DNA of 6,736 nucleotides from Candidatus Bathyarchaeota archaeon (GTDB taxonomy: Archaea > Thermoproteota > Bathyarchaeia > 40CM-2-53-6): the NCBI GenBank assembly GCA_005883085.1, contig VBAY01000111.1, positions 1 through 6,736 of the forward strand, written 5' to 3'. Positions 1 through 6,430 of this stretch are shown piece by piece. A program made the translations under genes and the position numbers. Every line of letters begins with the position of its first letter. Position 1 is the stretch's first letter. The notes below the pieces were generated by a model. That model saw only the letters and a program-made list of their open reading frames with translations, was not told where the DNA came from and made no database searches.

Positions 1-499
1 TCGTGTCACCGATGAAGTGTGATCGCTCAGGTTTCAGGTCCTGAAGACCGAGGATGTGGTTGGAAACTGTGGAGGAGCTGGTTGTTGTGGGTGGTCCAAT
101 GTCGGCTTGACCGATGTCTCCATCGATGATGCTGGTCTGAATTCCATGGTCAAAGCAATCGTTGGCGAGGTAGGTGGAGAGGGTTGATTTTCCAACGTCG
201 ACATCTCCCAGAATTACAGCGAGTCCTCGCGATTGTCTGAGGAGGTCGCTCTCCTCTCGCCAACTTGGGGAAATAGTCGACCCATCGACCTGTTTGTAAT
301 CACCCTTTTCGCCCGTCTTGACGTGAAACACTGCCTCCTTGTCGGTCTCGATCGGAATTCTTCTAAACTTGGTGACTACTATTGGATCTCCGGTTCGAAT
401 TGGAGCTCCTAGTGTCCAAGCTCGGCCTTCCTCGAGAGCTATGGATGCGGGACCATCGACGAGGAGAGTTTTGTCCGCTTGAAGCTTAACTTGAGGGAA
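1..499 (-). CDS. Clp1/Grc3-type polynucleotide 5'-hydroxyl kinase, N-terminal part (runs off the left edge)
   Basis: I translated the minus strand by hand. The frame is open from base 520 (after an in-frame TAA at 521-523) to base 1, so the C-terminal part of the gene lies outside the window. The first residues resemble the small N-terminal beta domain of archaeal Clp1 proteins (KTLLVDGPAS). A P-loop GDVDVGKST follows at 208-182, then DGDIGQADIGPP at about 124-86, the signature after the P-loop in Clp1/Grc3/NOL9 kinases. Known members phosphorylate 5'-OH ends of RNA, and some also DNA, in RNA processing or repair; that role here is inferred from the family. No ATG, GTG or TTG occurs in frame before a GTG at 331-329, and starting there would remove the conserved N-terminal domain. 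A strong AGGAGG lies at 512-507, and the codon at ideal spacing is TTC (499-497). The end coordinate given is therefore an estimate. The gene diverges from radB. Confidence 0.82.
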
Positions 500-506
500 A
501 TGTCTT

Positions 507-512
507 CCTCCT
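507..512 (-). promoter_or_regulatory. Shine-Dalgarno AGGAGG for the Clp1-type kinase
   Basis: On the minus strand this is a perfect AGGAGG. It sits 7 bases before an in-frame TTC and 5 bases before an out-of-frame ATT. It supports translation beginning near base 500 although no standard start codon is present there. Confidence 0.5.
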
Positions 513-520
513 AGACAGAG

Positions 521-529
521 TTATTCAAT
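521..529. promoter_or_regulatory. Possible shared AT-rich promoter element between the divergent kinase and radB genes
   Basis: TTATTCAAT is the most AT-rich stretch in the roughly 75-base divergent gap. For radB it would serve as a TATA-like box about 50 bases before the ATG, leaving a short leader that contains the ribosome site. Read on the other strand (ATTGAATAA), it would place a transcript start close to the likely start of the kinase. There is no clear BRE, so this is only a candidate. Confidence 0.2.
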
Positions 530-560
530 CCAGCCAAACTCTTGCTCTCGATAACAAGTC

Positions 561-567
561 GGCGAGG
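561..567 (+). promoter_or_regulatory. Ribosome binding site deciding the radB start
   Basis: GGCGAGG lies 8 bases before the ATG at 576. This favours that codon over the in-frame TTG at 570, which would be too close. Confidence 0.5.
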
Positions 568-575
568 TCTTGGTT

Positions 576-1256
576 ATGGAACGGCTGAGCACAGGGATTA
601 ACGGGCTGGACCGGTTGCTGAAGGGCGGTTTTGCCCTTCGAAAGATCAACTTGGTCTACGGGGAGGCGTCGACTGGGAAGACCGTTCTCTCGATGCAAAC
701 CGCTCTGGAGGCCGCGGCGAGAGGCTTGAAGGTTTTCTTCGTTGACGCGGATCTCTCCTTCTCGGTTCAGAGACTTGAATCCCTAGATCGAGGGAAAGAG
801 CTTGCTGAGAATATTGTAGTGTTTCAGCCAGAGGACTTTCGAGAACAGATCCGGATAACAGAGAGCCTGGAGGTCCTGTTGTCTAAGACCCCGGCTTTGT
901 TGGTGGTTGACTCTGTGACGGGTCTTTATCGTGCTGATCTCGAGAAGCCGGGGACGGTTTTTGTCCACAATCGTGAGCTTAACAGGCAGCTGGCTTATCT
1001 TTCAGATCTGGCTTCGAGATTCGAGCTTACTATCTTGTTGACTGGCCAGGTCCACAGCAAGCCTAGCCGTGGGAGCTGGCTTATCGCGCCTGTAGCAACC
1101 AGGTCGCTCAGACACTGGTCGTCCACAATCCTGAGACTGCGCCAGACGCCGCGAAGAGATGTGAGAGAATGCCTTCTAGAGAAGATAGATGGCCGAGAAA
1201 CTAGTGGTCCGAGGACGCTTTTCAGGATCGGCGAGCCTGGGATAGAGGACGTGTAG
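576..1256 (+). CDS. radB: RadB, archaeal RecA/Rad51 paralogue (DNA repair and recombination)
   Basis: The product is 226 aa, the usual size for RadB. Like RadB, it consists only of the RecA-type ATPase core and lacks the N-terminal helix-hairpin-helix domain of RadA. It opens with the family pattern LSTGINGLDRLLKGG. Walker A is GEASTGKT (residues 29-36) and Walker B is LLVVD ending at D112. The segment ILLTGQVHS (about 153-161) and the later LRHWSSTILRL (178-188) match the L1/L2-side region of RadB and RadA. RadB is known to bind DNA weakly and to assist RadA in homologous recombination. I chose the ATG at 576 because GGCGAGG at 561-567 lies 8 bases before it; the TTG at 570 is only 2 bases from that site. 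The gene diverges from the Clp1-type kinase and is followed 83 bases later by carS on the same strand. Confidence 0.88.
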   Translation: MERLSTGINGLDRLLKGGFALRKINLVYGEASTGKTVLSMQTALEAAARGLKVFFVDADLSFSVQRLESLDRGKELAENIVVFQPEDFREQIRITESLEVLLSKTPALLVVDSVTGLYRADLEKPGTVFVHNRELNRQLAYLSDLASRFELTILLTGQVHSKPSRGSWLIAPVATRSLRHWSSTILRLRQTPRRDVRECLLEKIDGRETSGPRTLFRIGEPGIEDV

Positions 1257-1268
1257 CGTTTGGTTCAT

Positions 1269-1282
1269 AACTGTCCACAGTT
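1269..1282. repeat. Short perfect inverted repeat between radB and carS
   Basis: AACTGT-CC-ACAGTT is a 6-base inverted repeat with a 2-base spacer, starting 13 bases after the radB stop. It lies about 11 bases upstream of a TATA-like TTTAAT (1294-1299). A dimeric regulator could bind there; with a 2-base spacer it is unlikely to act as an RNA hairpin. It may be chance. Confidence 0.3.
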
Positions 1283-1293
1283 GACCGGGCTTG

Positions 1294-1299
1294 TTTAAT
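1294..1299 (+). promoter_or_regulatory. Possible TATA-like element for carS
   Basis: TTTAAT lies in the gap after radB, about 22 bases before the candidate CTG start at 1316 and 46 before the TTG at 1340. It would put the transcript start near 1320-1325, which fits the TTG better than the CTG. This is a weak call. Confidence 0.18.
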
Positions 1300-1339
1300 C
1301 TCTAGGGGATTTGATCTGGGAATAGTTCTGGATGCACTA

Positions 1340-1801
1340 TTGTTCATTGGGCCTTCGTACGTCGCGAACGCTGCTCCTCTTCTGCTCGGCGGCGGTGCTC
1401 CCTTGGATGGGGGAAGGAATTTTTTCGATGGTCAGAGGATCCTCGGAGCGCACAAGACGATTCGCGGATTGTTCGCCGGGATCATAACTGGGTCACTCGT
1501 AGGACTTGCAGAGTCATCAGTTGACAGTCACCTTCTACTCGGCGGCTTTATGATCGCGCTGGGAACCGTTCTCGGGGATATTCTGGGGGCGTTTTTCAAA
1601 AGACGAATCCGGATAAGACCGGGCAGTCCGCTTCCGATCGTCGATCAGTTGGATTTCGTGTTTGGAGGTCTGCTTCTGGGACAATTGGTCTTTCCGTTGA
1701 GTTTGTGGTCGATCTTGGTGGTGGTATTGGTGACTCCGCCGATCCATCTGGGAACGAATTACGGAGCGTATTTGCTGGGAATCAAGAGGACGCGCTGGTA
1801 A
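1340..1801 (+). CDS. carS: CDP-archaeol synthase (CarS), integral membrane
   Basis: CarS transfers a cytidylyl group from CTP to digeranylgeranylglyceryl phosphate, giving CDP-archaeol, the branch point for archaeal polar lipids. The protein is hydrophobic and shows the family motifs in order. These are YVANAAPLLLGGG (7-19), PLDGG (21-25), ILGAHKTIRG (34-43) with the conserved KT-RG, GDILGAFFKRR (79-89), and GSPLPIVDQLDFVFGG (95-110). The end LGTNYGAYLLGIKRTRW is also typical of the family. About five membrane segments are likely. From the TTG at 1340 it has 153 aa, some 10-20 fewer than usual, and the first membrane helix is clipped. The open frame continues upstream to 1271 and encodes GIVLDALLFIGPSYVAN, which looks like the missing helix start. 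A CTG at 1316, 7 bases after AGGGG (1304-1308), would give 161 aa. The true start is thus uncertain. Confidence 0.9.
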   Translation: MFIGPSYVANAAPLLLGGGAPLDGGRNFFDGQRILGAHKTIRGLFAGIITGSLVGLAESSVDSHLLLGGFMIALGTVLGDILGAFFKRRIRIRPGSPLPIVDQLDFVFGGLLLGQLVFPLSLWSILVVVLVTPPIHLGTNYGAYLLGIKRTRW

Positions 1802-1876
1802 GGGTCAAAACCAGACGCATGCTTGTATCTGCACAAGTCCTAAATCCTCATCTTCTGACGAAAACGCTTTTTAGAA

Positions 1877-2401
1877 ATGTCAGCTCCGGCGGCGAAAAAG
1901 AAGAGCAGAAAAGGCCTGCTGGTTCTCCTAGTGATCATAGCCTCCGCTATTGTTCTGGTAGTTCCTCCAGCGTTGGCGGGAGGCTTGATGGTTCCGGTTT
2001 CCAAAGTGGTCTTCGGCGAGACCACAGGGTCGCTTTCGGCAACGCAGGCGACCGCGAATGTCTCATTGATAACGGCTTACGAGTACTATTTTTCGATCAG
2101 GGCCGGAGGGATGTTCAGAACGAGCGATACAAGCGTGTCCAGCTCAAATGGTAATACCAGCGTCATAATGGATCTGAAGCTAACTAATCCGTCCGGTCAG
2201 ACGGTGGATCTGGGAAACACCACTCTAAGCGGAGGATTAGGTACGAGGACGCATACGCTCTACTTGTCCATCGATCAGGGGGTCAGGGTCTCCGGCTCGT
2301 ACGTGCTCAACGTGGACATCACAGCCCGCGTGAGCGTTCTTGGGATCCTCGGAGCAACTGTCTACCTGAAAACCGTGGTCGCCACGTTTACAGTGACTTA
2401 A
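1877..2401 (+). CDS. Uncharacterised single-pass membrane-anchored protein with a beta-rich outer domain
   Basis: I do not recognise the family. The 174-aa product has a lysine/arginine-rich start (KKKSRK, 7-12) followed by a hydrophobic helix at about 13-34. By the positive-inside rule it is anchored with its N-terminus in the cytoplasm, and the rest is outside. The outer part is Ser/Thr/Val/Gly-rich with alternating hydrophobic residues, as in a beta sandwich. The stretch MDLKLTNPSGQTVDLGN (98-114) recalls the hydrophobic-NP- pattern of LEA14/WHy-type domains; this is a resemblance only. Three N-glycosylation sequons (N61, N93, N114) all fall in the outer part. There is no Cys and no visible catalytic motif. 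The start is the ATG at 1877, before the charged segment; no good ribosome site precedes it, so the mRNA may be leaderless or carry a short leader. The gene starts 75 bases after carS and converges with the polytopic membrane gene. Confidence 0.78.
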   Translation: MSAPAAKKKSRKGLLVLLVIIASAIVLVVPPALAGGLMVPVSKVVFGETTGSLSATQATANVSLITAYEYYFSIRAGGMFRTSDTSVSSSNGNTSVIMDLKLTNPSGQTVDLGNTTLSGGLGTRTHTLYLSIDQGVRVSGSYVLNVDITARVSVLGILGATVYLKTVVATFTVT

Positions 2402-2421
2402 TCAGGACTTTTCCTCGGGCA

Positions 2422-2461
2422 CTTTGCGACGCGAAGGTCGGTCGCTAAGACCCCCTATTTT
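2422..2461 (+). terminator. Hairpin plus T-run after the membrane-anchored protein gene
   Basis: CTT-t-GCGAC-g-CGA (2422-2434) pairs with TCG-GTCGC-t-AAG (2438-2449) around an AGG loop. This gives about 11 pairs with one bulge and one mismatch. It is followed by ATTTT (2457-2461) and begins 21 bases after the stop at 2401. In archaea the T-run is the main signal, and here it is short, so the call is moderate. Confidence 0.4.
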
Positions 2462-2474
2462 CCAGAAACCATTT

Positions 2475-2505
2475 CCTGTCTAGCACTGATAACGGGCGAG
2501 ACAGG
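2475..2505. repeat. Inverted repeat 2 in the convergent gap
   Basis: CCTGTCT (2475-2481) and AGACAGG (2499-2505) form a perfect 7-base stem with a 17-base loop. No function is evident. Confidence 0.4.
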
Positions 2506-2573
2506 CGATTCAGGGCACGATCCAGGCTTTAACGGAAGAGCGGAACTACGTGAAGTGTAGAGCCATTCCCTAC

Positions 2574-2612
2574 CGATTCTAGGGCAGATCTGGAACCATG
2601 GTCCCAGAATCG
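2574..2612. repeat. Inverted repeat 3 in the convergent gap (10-base-pair stem)
   Basis: CGATTCT (2574-2580) and GGG (2582-2584) pair with CCC (2603-2605) and AGAATCG (2606-2612), with A2581 bulged. The 18-base loop contains two small palindromes, AGATCT and ACCATGGT. The 5' arm CGATTCTA recurs as a direct repeat at 2633-2640. Confidence 0.45.
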
Positions 2613-2631
2613 AGATCAGGGTTGATAATGA

Positions 2632-2661
2632 ACGATTCTATTCCTTCTTTTCGAAAATCGT
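2632..2661. repeat. Inverted repeat 4, abutting the stop of the polytopic membrane gene
   Basis: ACGATT (2632-2637) and AATCGT (2656-2661) form a 6-base stem with an 18-base, pyrimidine-rich loop. The right arm touches the stop codon (TAG at 2664-2662) of the minus-strand gene. On the minus strand no T-run follows, so a terminator role is doubtful. Confidence 0.3.
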
Positions 2662-3447
2662 CTACTGAGTTCTGGGAGTAGCCGGCGGACTTGGAGGATA
2701 TGATGCTGGCACGCTTGGACTGCTCGAGGGAGCGAACATCCGCGCCATGGCCATGGCTGTCTTGCTCTCCCTAACCTTCGCCAGAATGCCGGGTTCTACC
2801 CTTCGATAGAAGAGGGTGGGCGCTAGAATGCAGGAGGGCAAGAGAGACGCGACTAGAGTGGTGGTGAGGGCGATTGCCTTGTCAAGGCTTCCGCCAAGTG
2901 ATACGGCGAAGGTGAGAAACGCGCCCAAGCTTCCCACTGAAGCAAGCCAGTTCGACATCCACGCTCCAGGAGCTGTAATGGTAACCCTCTTCGGATTATG
3001 GCATCGCAACCCCGAGTCTTCGAGAACCCAGAACAGAACGTGTATAGACGATGGAACGGCAAGGATGAAGATAGCCACGTAGACGAACGCGTTGCTGACG
3101 ATCGCGATGTTCGCAGGGGTAACATCAGTTATCTGCGGCACAATGATAGCTGAGAGAACAAACACGAACAATAAGACCCGAAAATCCCTAAGGATGCGAC
3201 GCGAAAAACCGGGAGGCCCGACTGGCCTCTCAAAATAATACTGGTGACCCGACGACTCTCGAAAGTGGCGAATTATCCAGATGACAAAGAATGCGAGACG
3301 ATCTACTACGAGGCTCCAGATGAGAACCGGGATGCCCACGTACACGACAATTATGGTCACGAGCCAGCCTAGGCCCTTGTAAGTGCCCGCTGCAAGAAGG
3401 GGCATAAGGGACAGAATGCCGAGGATGTACTCCTTCCGATAGGTCAA
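2662..3447 (-). CDS. Uncharacterised polytopic membrane protein with Pro/Ser-rich C-terminal tail
   Basis: I do not recognise the family. The 261-aa product has about six hydrophobic segments: roughly 7-22, 25-59 (long, perhaps two), 90-105, 115-140, 165-183 and 188-213. A charged loop with several aromatics (61-90) separates the second and third groups. After 213 comes a basic soluble stretch and then a tail (240-261) with eight prolines among Ser, Ala and Thr. No transporter signature or catalytic motif is apparent. The start is a TTG at 3447, the first standard codon after an in-frame TAG about 48 bases upstream. It has only a poor ribosome site, so the true start may differ. The gene follows tldE on the same strand after 107 bases. 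Co-transcription with tldD-tldE is possible but not shown, since AT-rich sequence at 3479-3493 could be its own promoter. Confidence 0.75.
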   Translation of the reverse strand: MTYRKEYILGILSLMPLLAAGTYKGLGWLVTIIVVYVGIPVLIWSLVVDRLAFFVIWIIRHFRESSGHQYYFERPVGPPGFSRRILRDFRVLLFVFVLSAIIVPQITDVTPANIAIVSNAFVYVAIFILAVPSSIHVLFWVLEDSGLRCHNPKRVTITAPGAWMSNWLASVGSLGAFLTFAVSLGGSLDKAIALTTTLVASLLPSCILAPTLFYRRVEPGILAKVRESKTAMAMARMFAPSSSPSVPASYPPSPPATPRTQ

Positions 3448-3478
3448 GAATCCACGGAGAATGGCTCCTAAGGCCGAA

Positions 3479-3493
3479 GTATGAGTTTTCTAG
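3479..3493 (-). promoter_or_regulatory. Possible promoter of the polytopic membrane gene
   Basis: Read on the minus strand this is AGAAAACTCATACTT, an AT-rich patch 30-45 bases before the TTG start. It would allow a short leader. No clear BRE or SD accompanies it. Confidence 0.2.
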
Positions 3494-3554
3494 AACCGAC
3501 AGGCTCCGACCATGGGAAGCCTTGCGAGACTACGTGCGATGTGGGGATGAGTGG

Positions 3555-4955
3555 CTAGAAGGGAGAGACGCTTGTGAAGTTAAAGTCCCTCGCTAGAATC
3601 CCAGGTTGCAGGATTCTGAACTGCTGGAACTCGGAGAAGTTTCGCACAGGCTCTGAGACAGCATCGACCTTGTTGAACAATTCGAGGAGGCTCTGGTTGA
3701 ACCGCATGTTCTTCACCGGTCTCTTGATCTCACCATTCTCAACTAGGAATGTTCCATCTCTGGTCATGCCTGTCACCGTCTTGGTCCGAGGCTCTGTTTC
3801 CCGTACGTACCAGAATCTAGTGATCAGTAGGCCCTTGTCAAGTTCTCCAATTAGCTCCTCCGGGGTCTTGGTAGCTCCTTTGCCTCGAATTACTAGATTG
3901 GTCGGCAACTCACCCAGAGGGTTTGGCAAAGGTAGCTCGTGACCTGTCGATGCTGCACCATAGCGGTGCTGAGATATTCTGGAGGAAACCACGTTTTGAA
4001 AGACCCCGTTCTCGATAAGCGTGACTTTGCTCTTCTGGCAGCCTTCCCCGTCGAAGGGCGGCCCTGCTTGGCTTGGATGATACACGTCATCATCGATGCT
4101 GACGTTATCTCCGAGGATCTTCTCGCCGAGTCGACCTGAGAGGTAGCTTCTTCCTTCCTTGTACTGTCGCATTCCAAGATCGGGACTATAGCCGGTGGAT
4201 GCGGATACGGCGAAGAAGAGCAACATCTCGCTCCATGCGTAAGGGTCGACAACAATGTCGAACTTTCCAGGGGCGATTTCTGCCTGGTTCTTGTTCAGCT
4301 TGGCCCTTTCAAGAGCTGTCTGGGAGACCTTGCTCGGGTCCAGCTCGCCAATATCGCCAAATGTTGACAGAGAATAACCTGTCTGATTACCGTTGTCAGC
4401 GTCCATCGTCAACGAGAAGTATCCGCCCGAGCCCTGATAAGATGCCTCCAGTCCAGATGTGTTGAGCATCATTACTTGCTCGACGCTAGTTCCGAGAACC
4501 CCTGAGGCAAGAAGGTGGTTTTTCTTGGCCAGATCGATGGCGGACCTGATGTAGCCTGCTTTCAGCTCAGCCGGAGCCTCAACAGTCTTCTCGCTATATC
4601 GGTTGACAGAACGGTATTTCTGTGAGCCGGGCATCGGCAGATAATCCGGGTCCTCTGGCGAGTCGCGGGCCTGGCGAAGAGCCTTCTCTACGGTTCTCTC
4701 GATGGAGGCCTTGTCCAAGGTGCCTGTGGTGACTCGGCCCTGTTTCTTATCGGAGGCGATCCTCACGGACAGGTTCCTACTCGTGCTATACTGTGATTGT
4801 GCGAGTTCGTTATTCCCAAATCGCAGGTACTCGTCAATTCGCGACACTAGTATTATCTCCGCCTCGGCCTTTCCTGCCACGCTTTTCGCAGTGGCGAAGA
4901 TCTCGTGGGCTCTTTCCCTGAGCGGAATAGGCTGGTGTTCCATCTTTTGTGACAT
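3555..4955 (-). CDS. tldE: TldE (PmbA)-like non-catalytic partner of the TldD metalloprotease
   Basis: This 466-aa protein belongs to the TldD/PmbA family (U62/M103 type). In bacteria TldE forms a heterodimer with TldD that digests unfolded peptides and trims precursor peptides. Family landmarks include FGNNELAQSQYSTSRNLSVRI (46-66) and GKFDIVVDPYAWSEM (230-244), which occupies the place where TldD has its metal site. Others are GGYFSLTMDADNG in the middle and the C-terminal FWYVRETEPRTKTVTGMTRDG (381-401), FLVENGEI and VKNMRFNQS. There is no HExxxH, as expected for the non-catalytic subunit. I chose the ATG at 4955: it lies 2 bases after the tldD stop, has GGAG about 10 bases upstream (inside the tldD end), and opens with a normal helical start. 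A frame open to 5066 would add 37 residues read out of frame through the tldD end. Translation is probably coupled to tldD. Confidence 0.88.
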   Translation of the reverse strand: MSQKMEHQPIPLRERAHEIFATAKSVAGKAEAEIILVSRIDEYLRFGNNELAQSQYSTSRNLSVRIASDKKQGRVTTGTLDKASIERTVEKALRQARDSPEDPDYLPMPGSQKYRSVNRYSEKTVEAPAELKAGYIRSAIDLAKKNHLLASGVLGTSVEQVMMLNTSGLEASYQGSGGYFSLTMDADNGNQTGYSLSTFGDIGELDPSKVSQTALERAKLNKNQAEIAPGKFDIVVDPYAWSEMLLFFAVSASTGYSPDLGMRQYKEGRSYLSGRLGEKILGDNVSIDDDVYHPSQAGPPFDGEGCQKSKVTLIENGVFQNVVSSRISQHRYGAASTGHELPLPNPLGELPTNLVIRGKGATKTPEELIGELDKGLLITRFWYVRETEPRTKTVTGMTRDGTFLVENGEIKRPVKNMRFNQSLLELFNKVDAVSEPVRNFSEFQQFRILQPGILARDFNFTSVSPF

Positions 4956-4957
4956 TG

Positions 4958-6430
4958 CTAAGATGCTCCAAAAACCCGGATGTTCCTGAACCTGCTGGGT
5001 GAGGCTCCATGTCCCGTGATCATTGTCTGCCCAGGCTGGCCTTTTCCACAATTCGGTGTTCCCCATAGCACCCAGCTCTTCTTGTTGGCGATGGCGTCAC
5101 AGGAGTTCCAGAACTCAGGTGTTATGCCGGCGTAAGTGGGTCCTCTGACCATTTCTCCAATACTACCGTTCTTTATCCTGTAGCCTTTTTCGGTGTTGAA
5201 CTGGAAGTTGTACCTCTTCTGGTCGATGCTCCAACCATAGTTTGTGACCATAAGGTATCCGTCGCGAGTATCTTCGATCATGTCGTCGTAGTCCCAGTCT
5301 CCAGGTTCGAGACTGACGTTGGTCATTCTGATTATCGGAAGCTTGTAGTATTCGGCTCGCATACATCCATTGCTTCGGCTCTCGCCGACTCTCGGGGCGG
5401 TTTCCCGGGACATGAGATAGCCCACGAACTTTCCGTTCTTGACCGCGAACTTTCGCTGGGCCTTTACTCCCTCATCATCGTAGCCGAAGGTTCCCAGTCC
5501 GTTTCCATGGTCGAGGGTTGCATCCATTACTATGTTCACGTGTTCTGATCCGTACTGGAGTTTTCCGAGCTGGTCTGGTTGGAGAAAGCTTCGGCCTGCG
5601 AAGTTCGCCTCGTAACCTAGAACCCTGTCGAGCTCTATCGGGTGGCCGCAGGACTCGTGAACCTGCAATGCAACTTGGTCTCCACTGAGAATAATGTCTG
5701 ATTTTCCTTCATTGATGGTCGGCGCGTGGGTGAGCGCCAAGACGTCTTTTGTAATCTCCAGCGCCTGTCCGGGAAGGTCCATCTCGTCGACAAGCTCGTA
5801 GCCACCGCCAGTGTTCTGTTGAACCGATCGCCTCTGGACTCCGGTAGGCCCCTTTGCAGCAACGATAGCGGAAACGCCTGCGTAGGAGAGAGTTTGGAAT
5901 ATCTTCGACCCTTCTGAGTTAGCGAAATATTTCTCGATAAAATCGAACGTCATCTGGCCTCTTCTGGCAACGACGTCGTTTTCCTTCATTCTCTTGGTTG
6001 TATCTTGGAGAAGTTCATACTTGGTCTCGGTGGGGACGCGGAACGGGTCCTTCTTGACCGGTGTTGCCCACTTGTCGACATGAACGGGCTCAGAGGCGCG
6101 ATTGACTTTTATCCCGAGTTTAGACGCGCCCCTGGCGAGAGCGAGCGCCTTCTTGGTTGTCTCTCTTATGCTATCATGCTCAAGCTCATCGGTATCAGCG
6201 AATCCCCACCCCAGATCCTTGTAGAGAACACGAATTCCAACCCCGATTGTGCTCGCTTCTTCGCTGGCCGGGTTCTCGTTGACGACGCTAATAGCTTCAG
6301 ATCGCGTGTTAACGAGTCTCAGCTCGGCATAACTTGCGTTGTCTCGCTTTGCAAGATCGAGAGATATCTTCGCCAGTTCTTCCCCAAGATCCTTGGTAGA
6401 AATCACGGAATCGTGATTGGAAACGGTCAT
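4958..6430 (-). CDS. tldD: TldD-like zinc metalloprotease, catalytic subunit
   Basis: The 490-aa product is of normal TldD length. The active-site helix VHESCGHPIELDRVLGYEA is at about 257-275, with the HExxxH metal site at H258, E259 and H263. A distal cysteine, C461 in PNCGKGQPGQ, matches the third metal ligand known from E. coli TldD. The C-terminal beta barrel contains VMDATLDHGNGLGTFGYDDEG (301-321), which follows the family pattern, and ends in the glycine-rich GHGASPSRFRNIRVFG. With TldE it should form a chamber that admits only unfolded peptides. The natural substrate in archaea is unknown, and no precursor-peptide gene is visible nearby. The start is the ATG at 6430, which places a polar stretch before the first helix. 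No strong SD precedes it. The gene lies upstream of tldE in a two-gene unit and downstream of the nre-like gene. Confidence 0.93.
   Translation of the reverse strand: MTVSNHDSVISTKDLGEELAKISLDLAKRDNASYAELRLVNTRSEAISVVNENPASEEASTIGVGIRVLYKDLGWGFADTDELEHDSIRETTKKALALARGASKLGIKVNRASEPVHVDKWATPVKKDPFRVPTETKYELLQDTTKRMKENDVVARRGQMTFDFIEKYFANSEGSKIFQTLSYAGVSAIVAAKGPTGVQRRSVQQNTGGGYELVDEMDLPGQALEITKDVLALTHAPTINEGKSDIILSGDQVALQVHESCGHPIELDRVLGYEANFAGRSFLQPDQLGKLQYGSEHVNIVMDATLDHGNGLGTFGYDDEGVKAQRKFAVKNGKFVGYLMSRETAPRVGESRSNGCMRAEYYKLPIIRMTNVSLEPGDWDYDDMIEDTRDGYLMVTNYGWSIDQKRYNFQFNTEKGYRIKNGSIGEMVRGPTYAGITPEFWNSCDAIANKKSWVLWGTPNCGKGQPGQTMITGHGASPSRFRNIRVFGAS

Larger units (their letters stand above)
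2402..2661. other. Gene-free gap between convergent 3' ends
   Basis: There is no credible coding frame, tRNA or C/D-box RNA in these 260 bases. Besides the four inverted repeats listed separately, I see only unstructured mixed sequence. Confidence 0.6.

Noticed and set aside
515..545. Possible tRNA T-arm (TTCAATCC)
   Set aside because: No matching stems, anticodon arm or acceptor could be built around it on either strand.
570..575. TTG at 570 as the radB start
   Set aside because: It lies only 2 bases from the ribosome site, while the ATG at 576 has proper spacing and gives the usual RadB N-terminus.
1705..2154. A 149-codon plus-strand frame bridging carS and the next gene
   Set aside because: It overlaps carS and the membrane-anchored gene in another frame, is low in hydrophobic order and rich in Arg/Ser/Gly, and is a frame shadow.
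4956..5066. A 37-residue N-terminal extension of TldE overlapping the end of tldD
   Set aside because: The ATG at 4955, just after the tldD stop and with GGAG upstream, fits the family length and N-terminus. The extra residues are an out-of-frame reading of the conserved tldD end.
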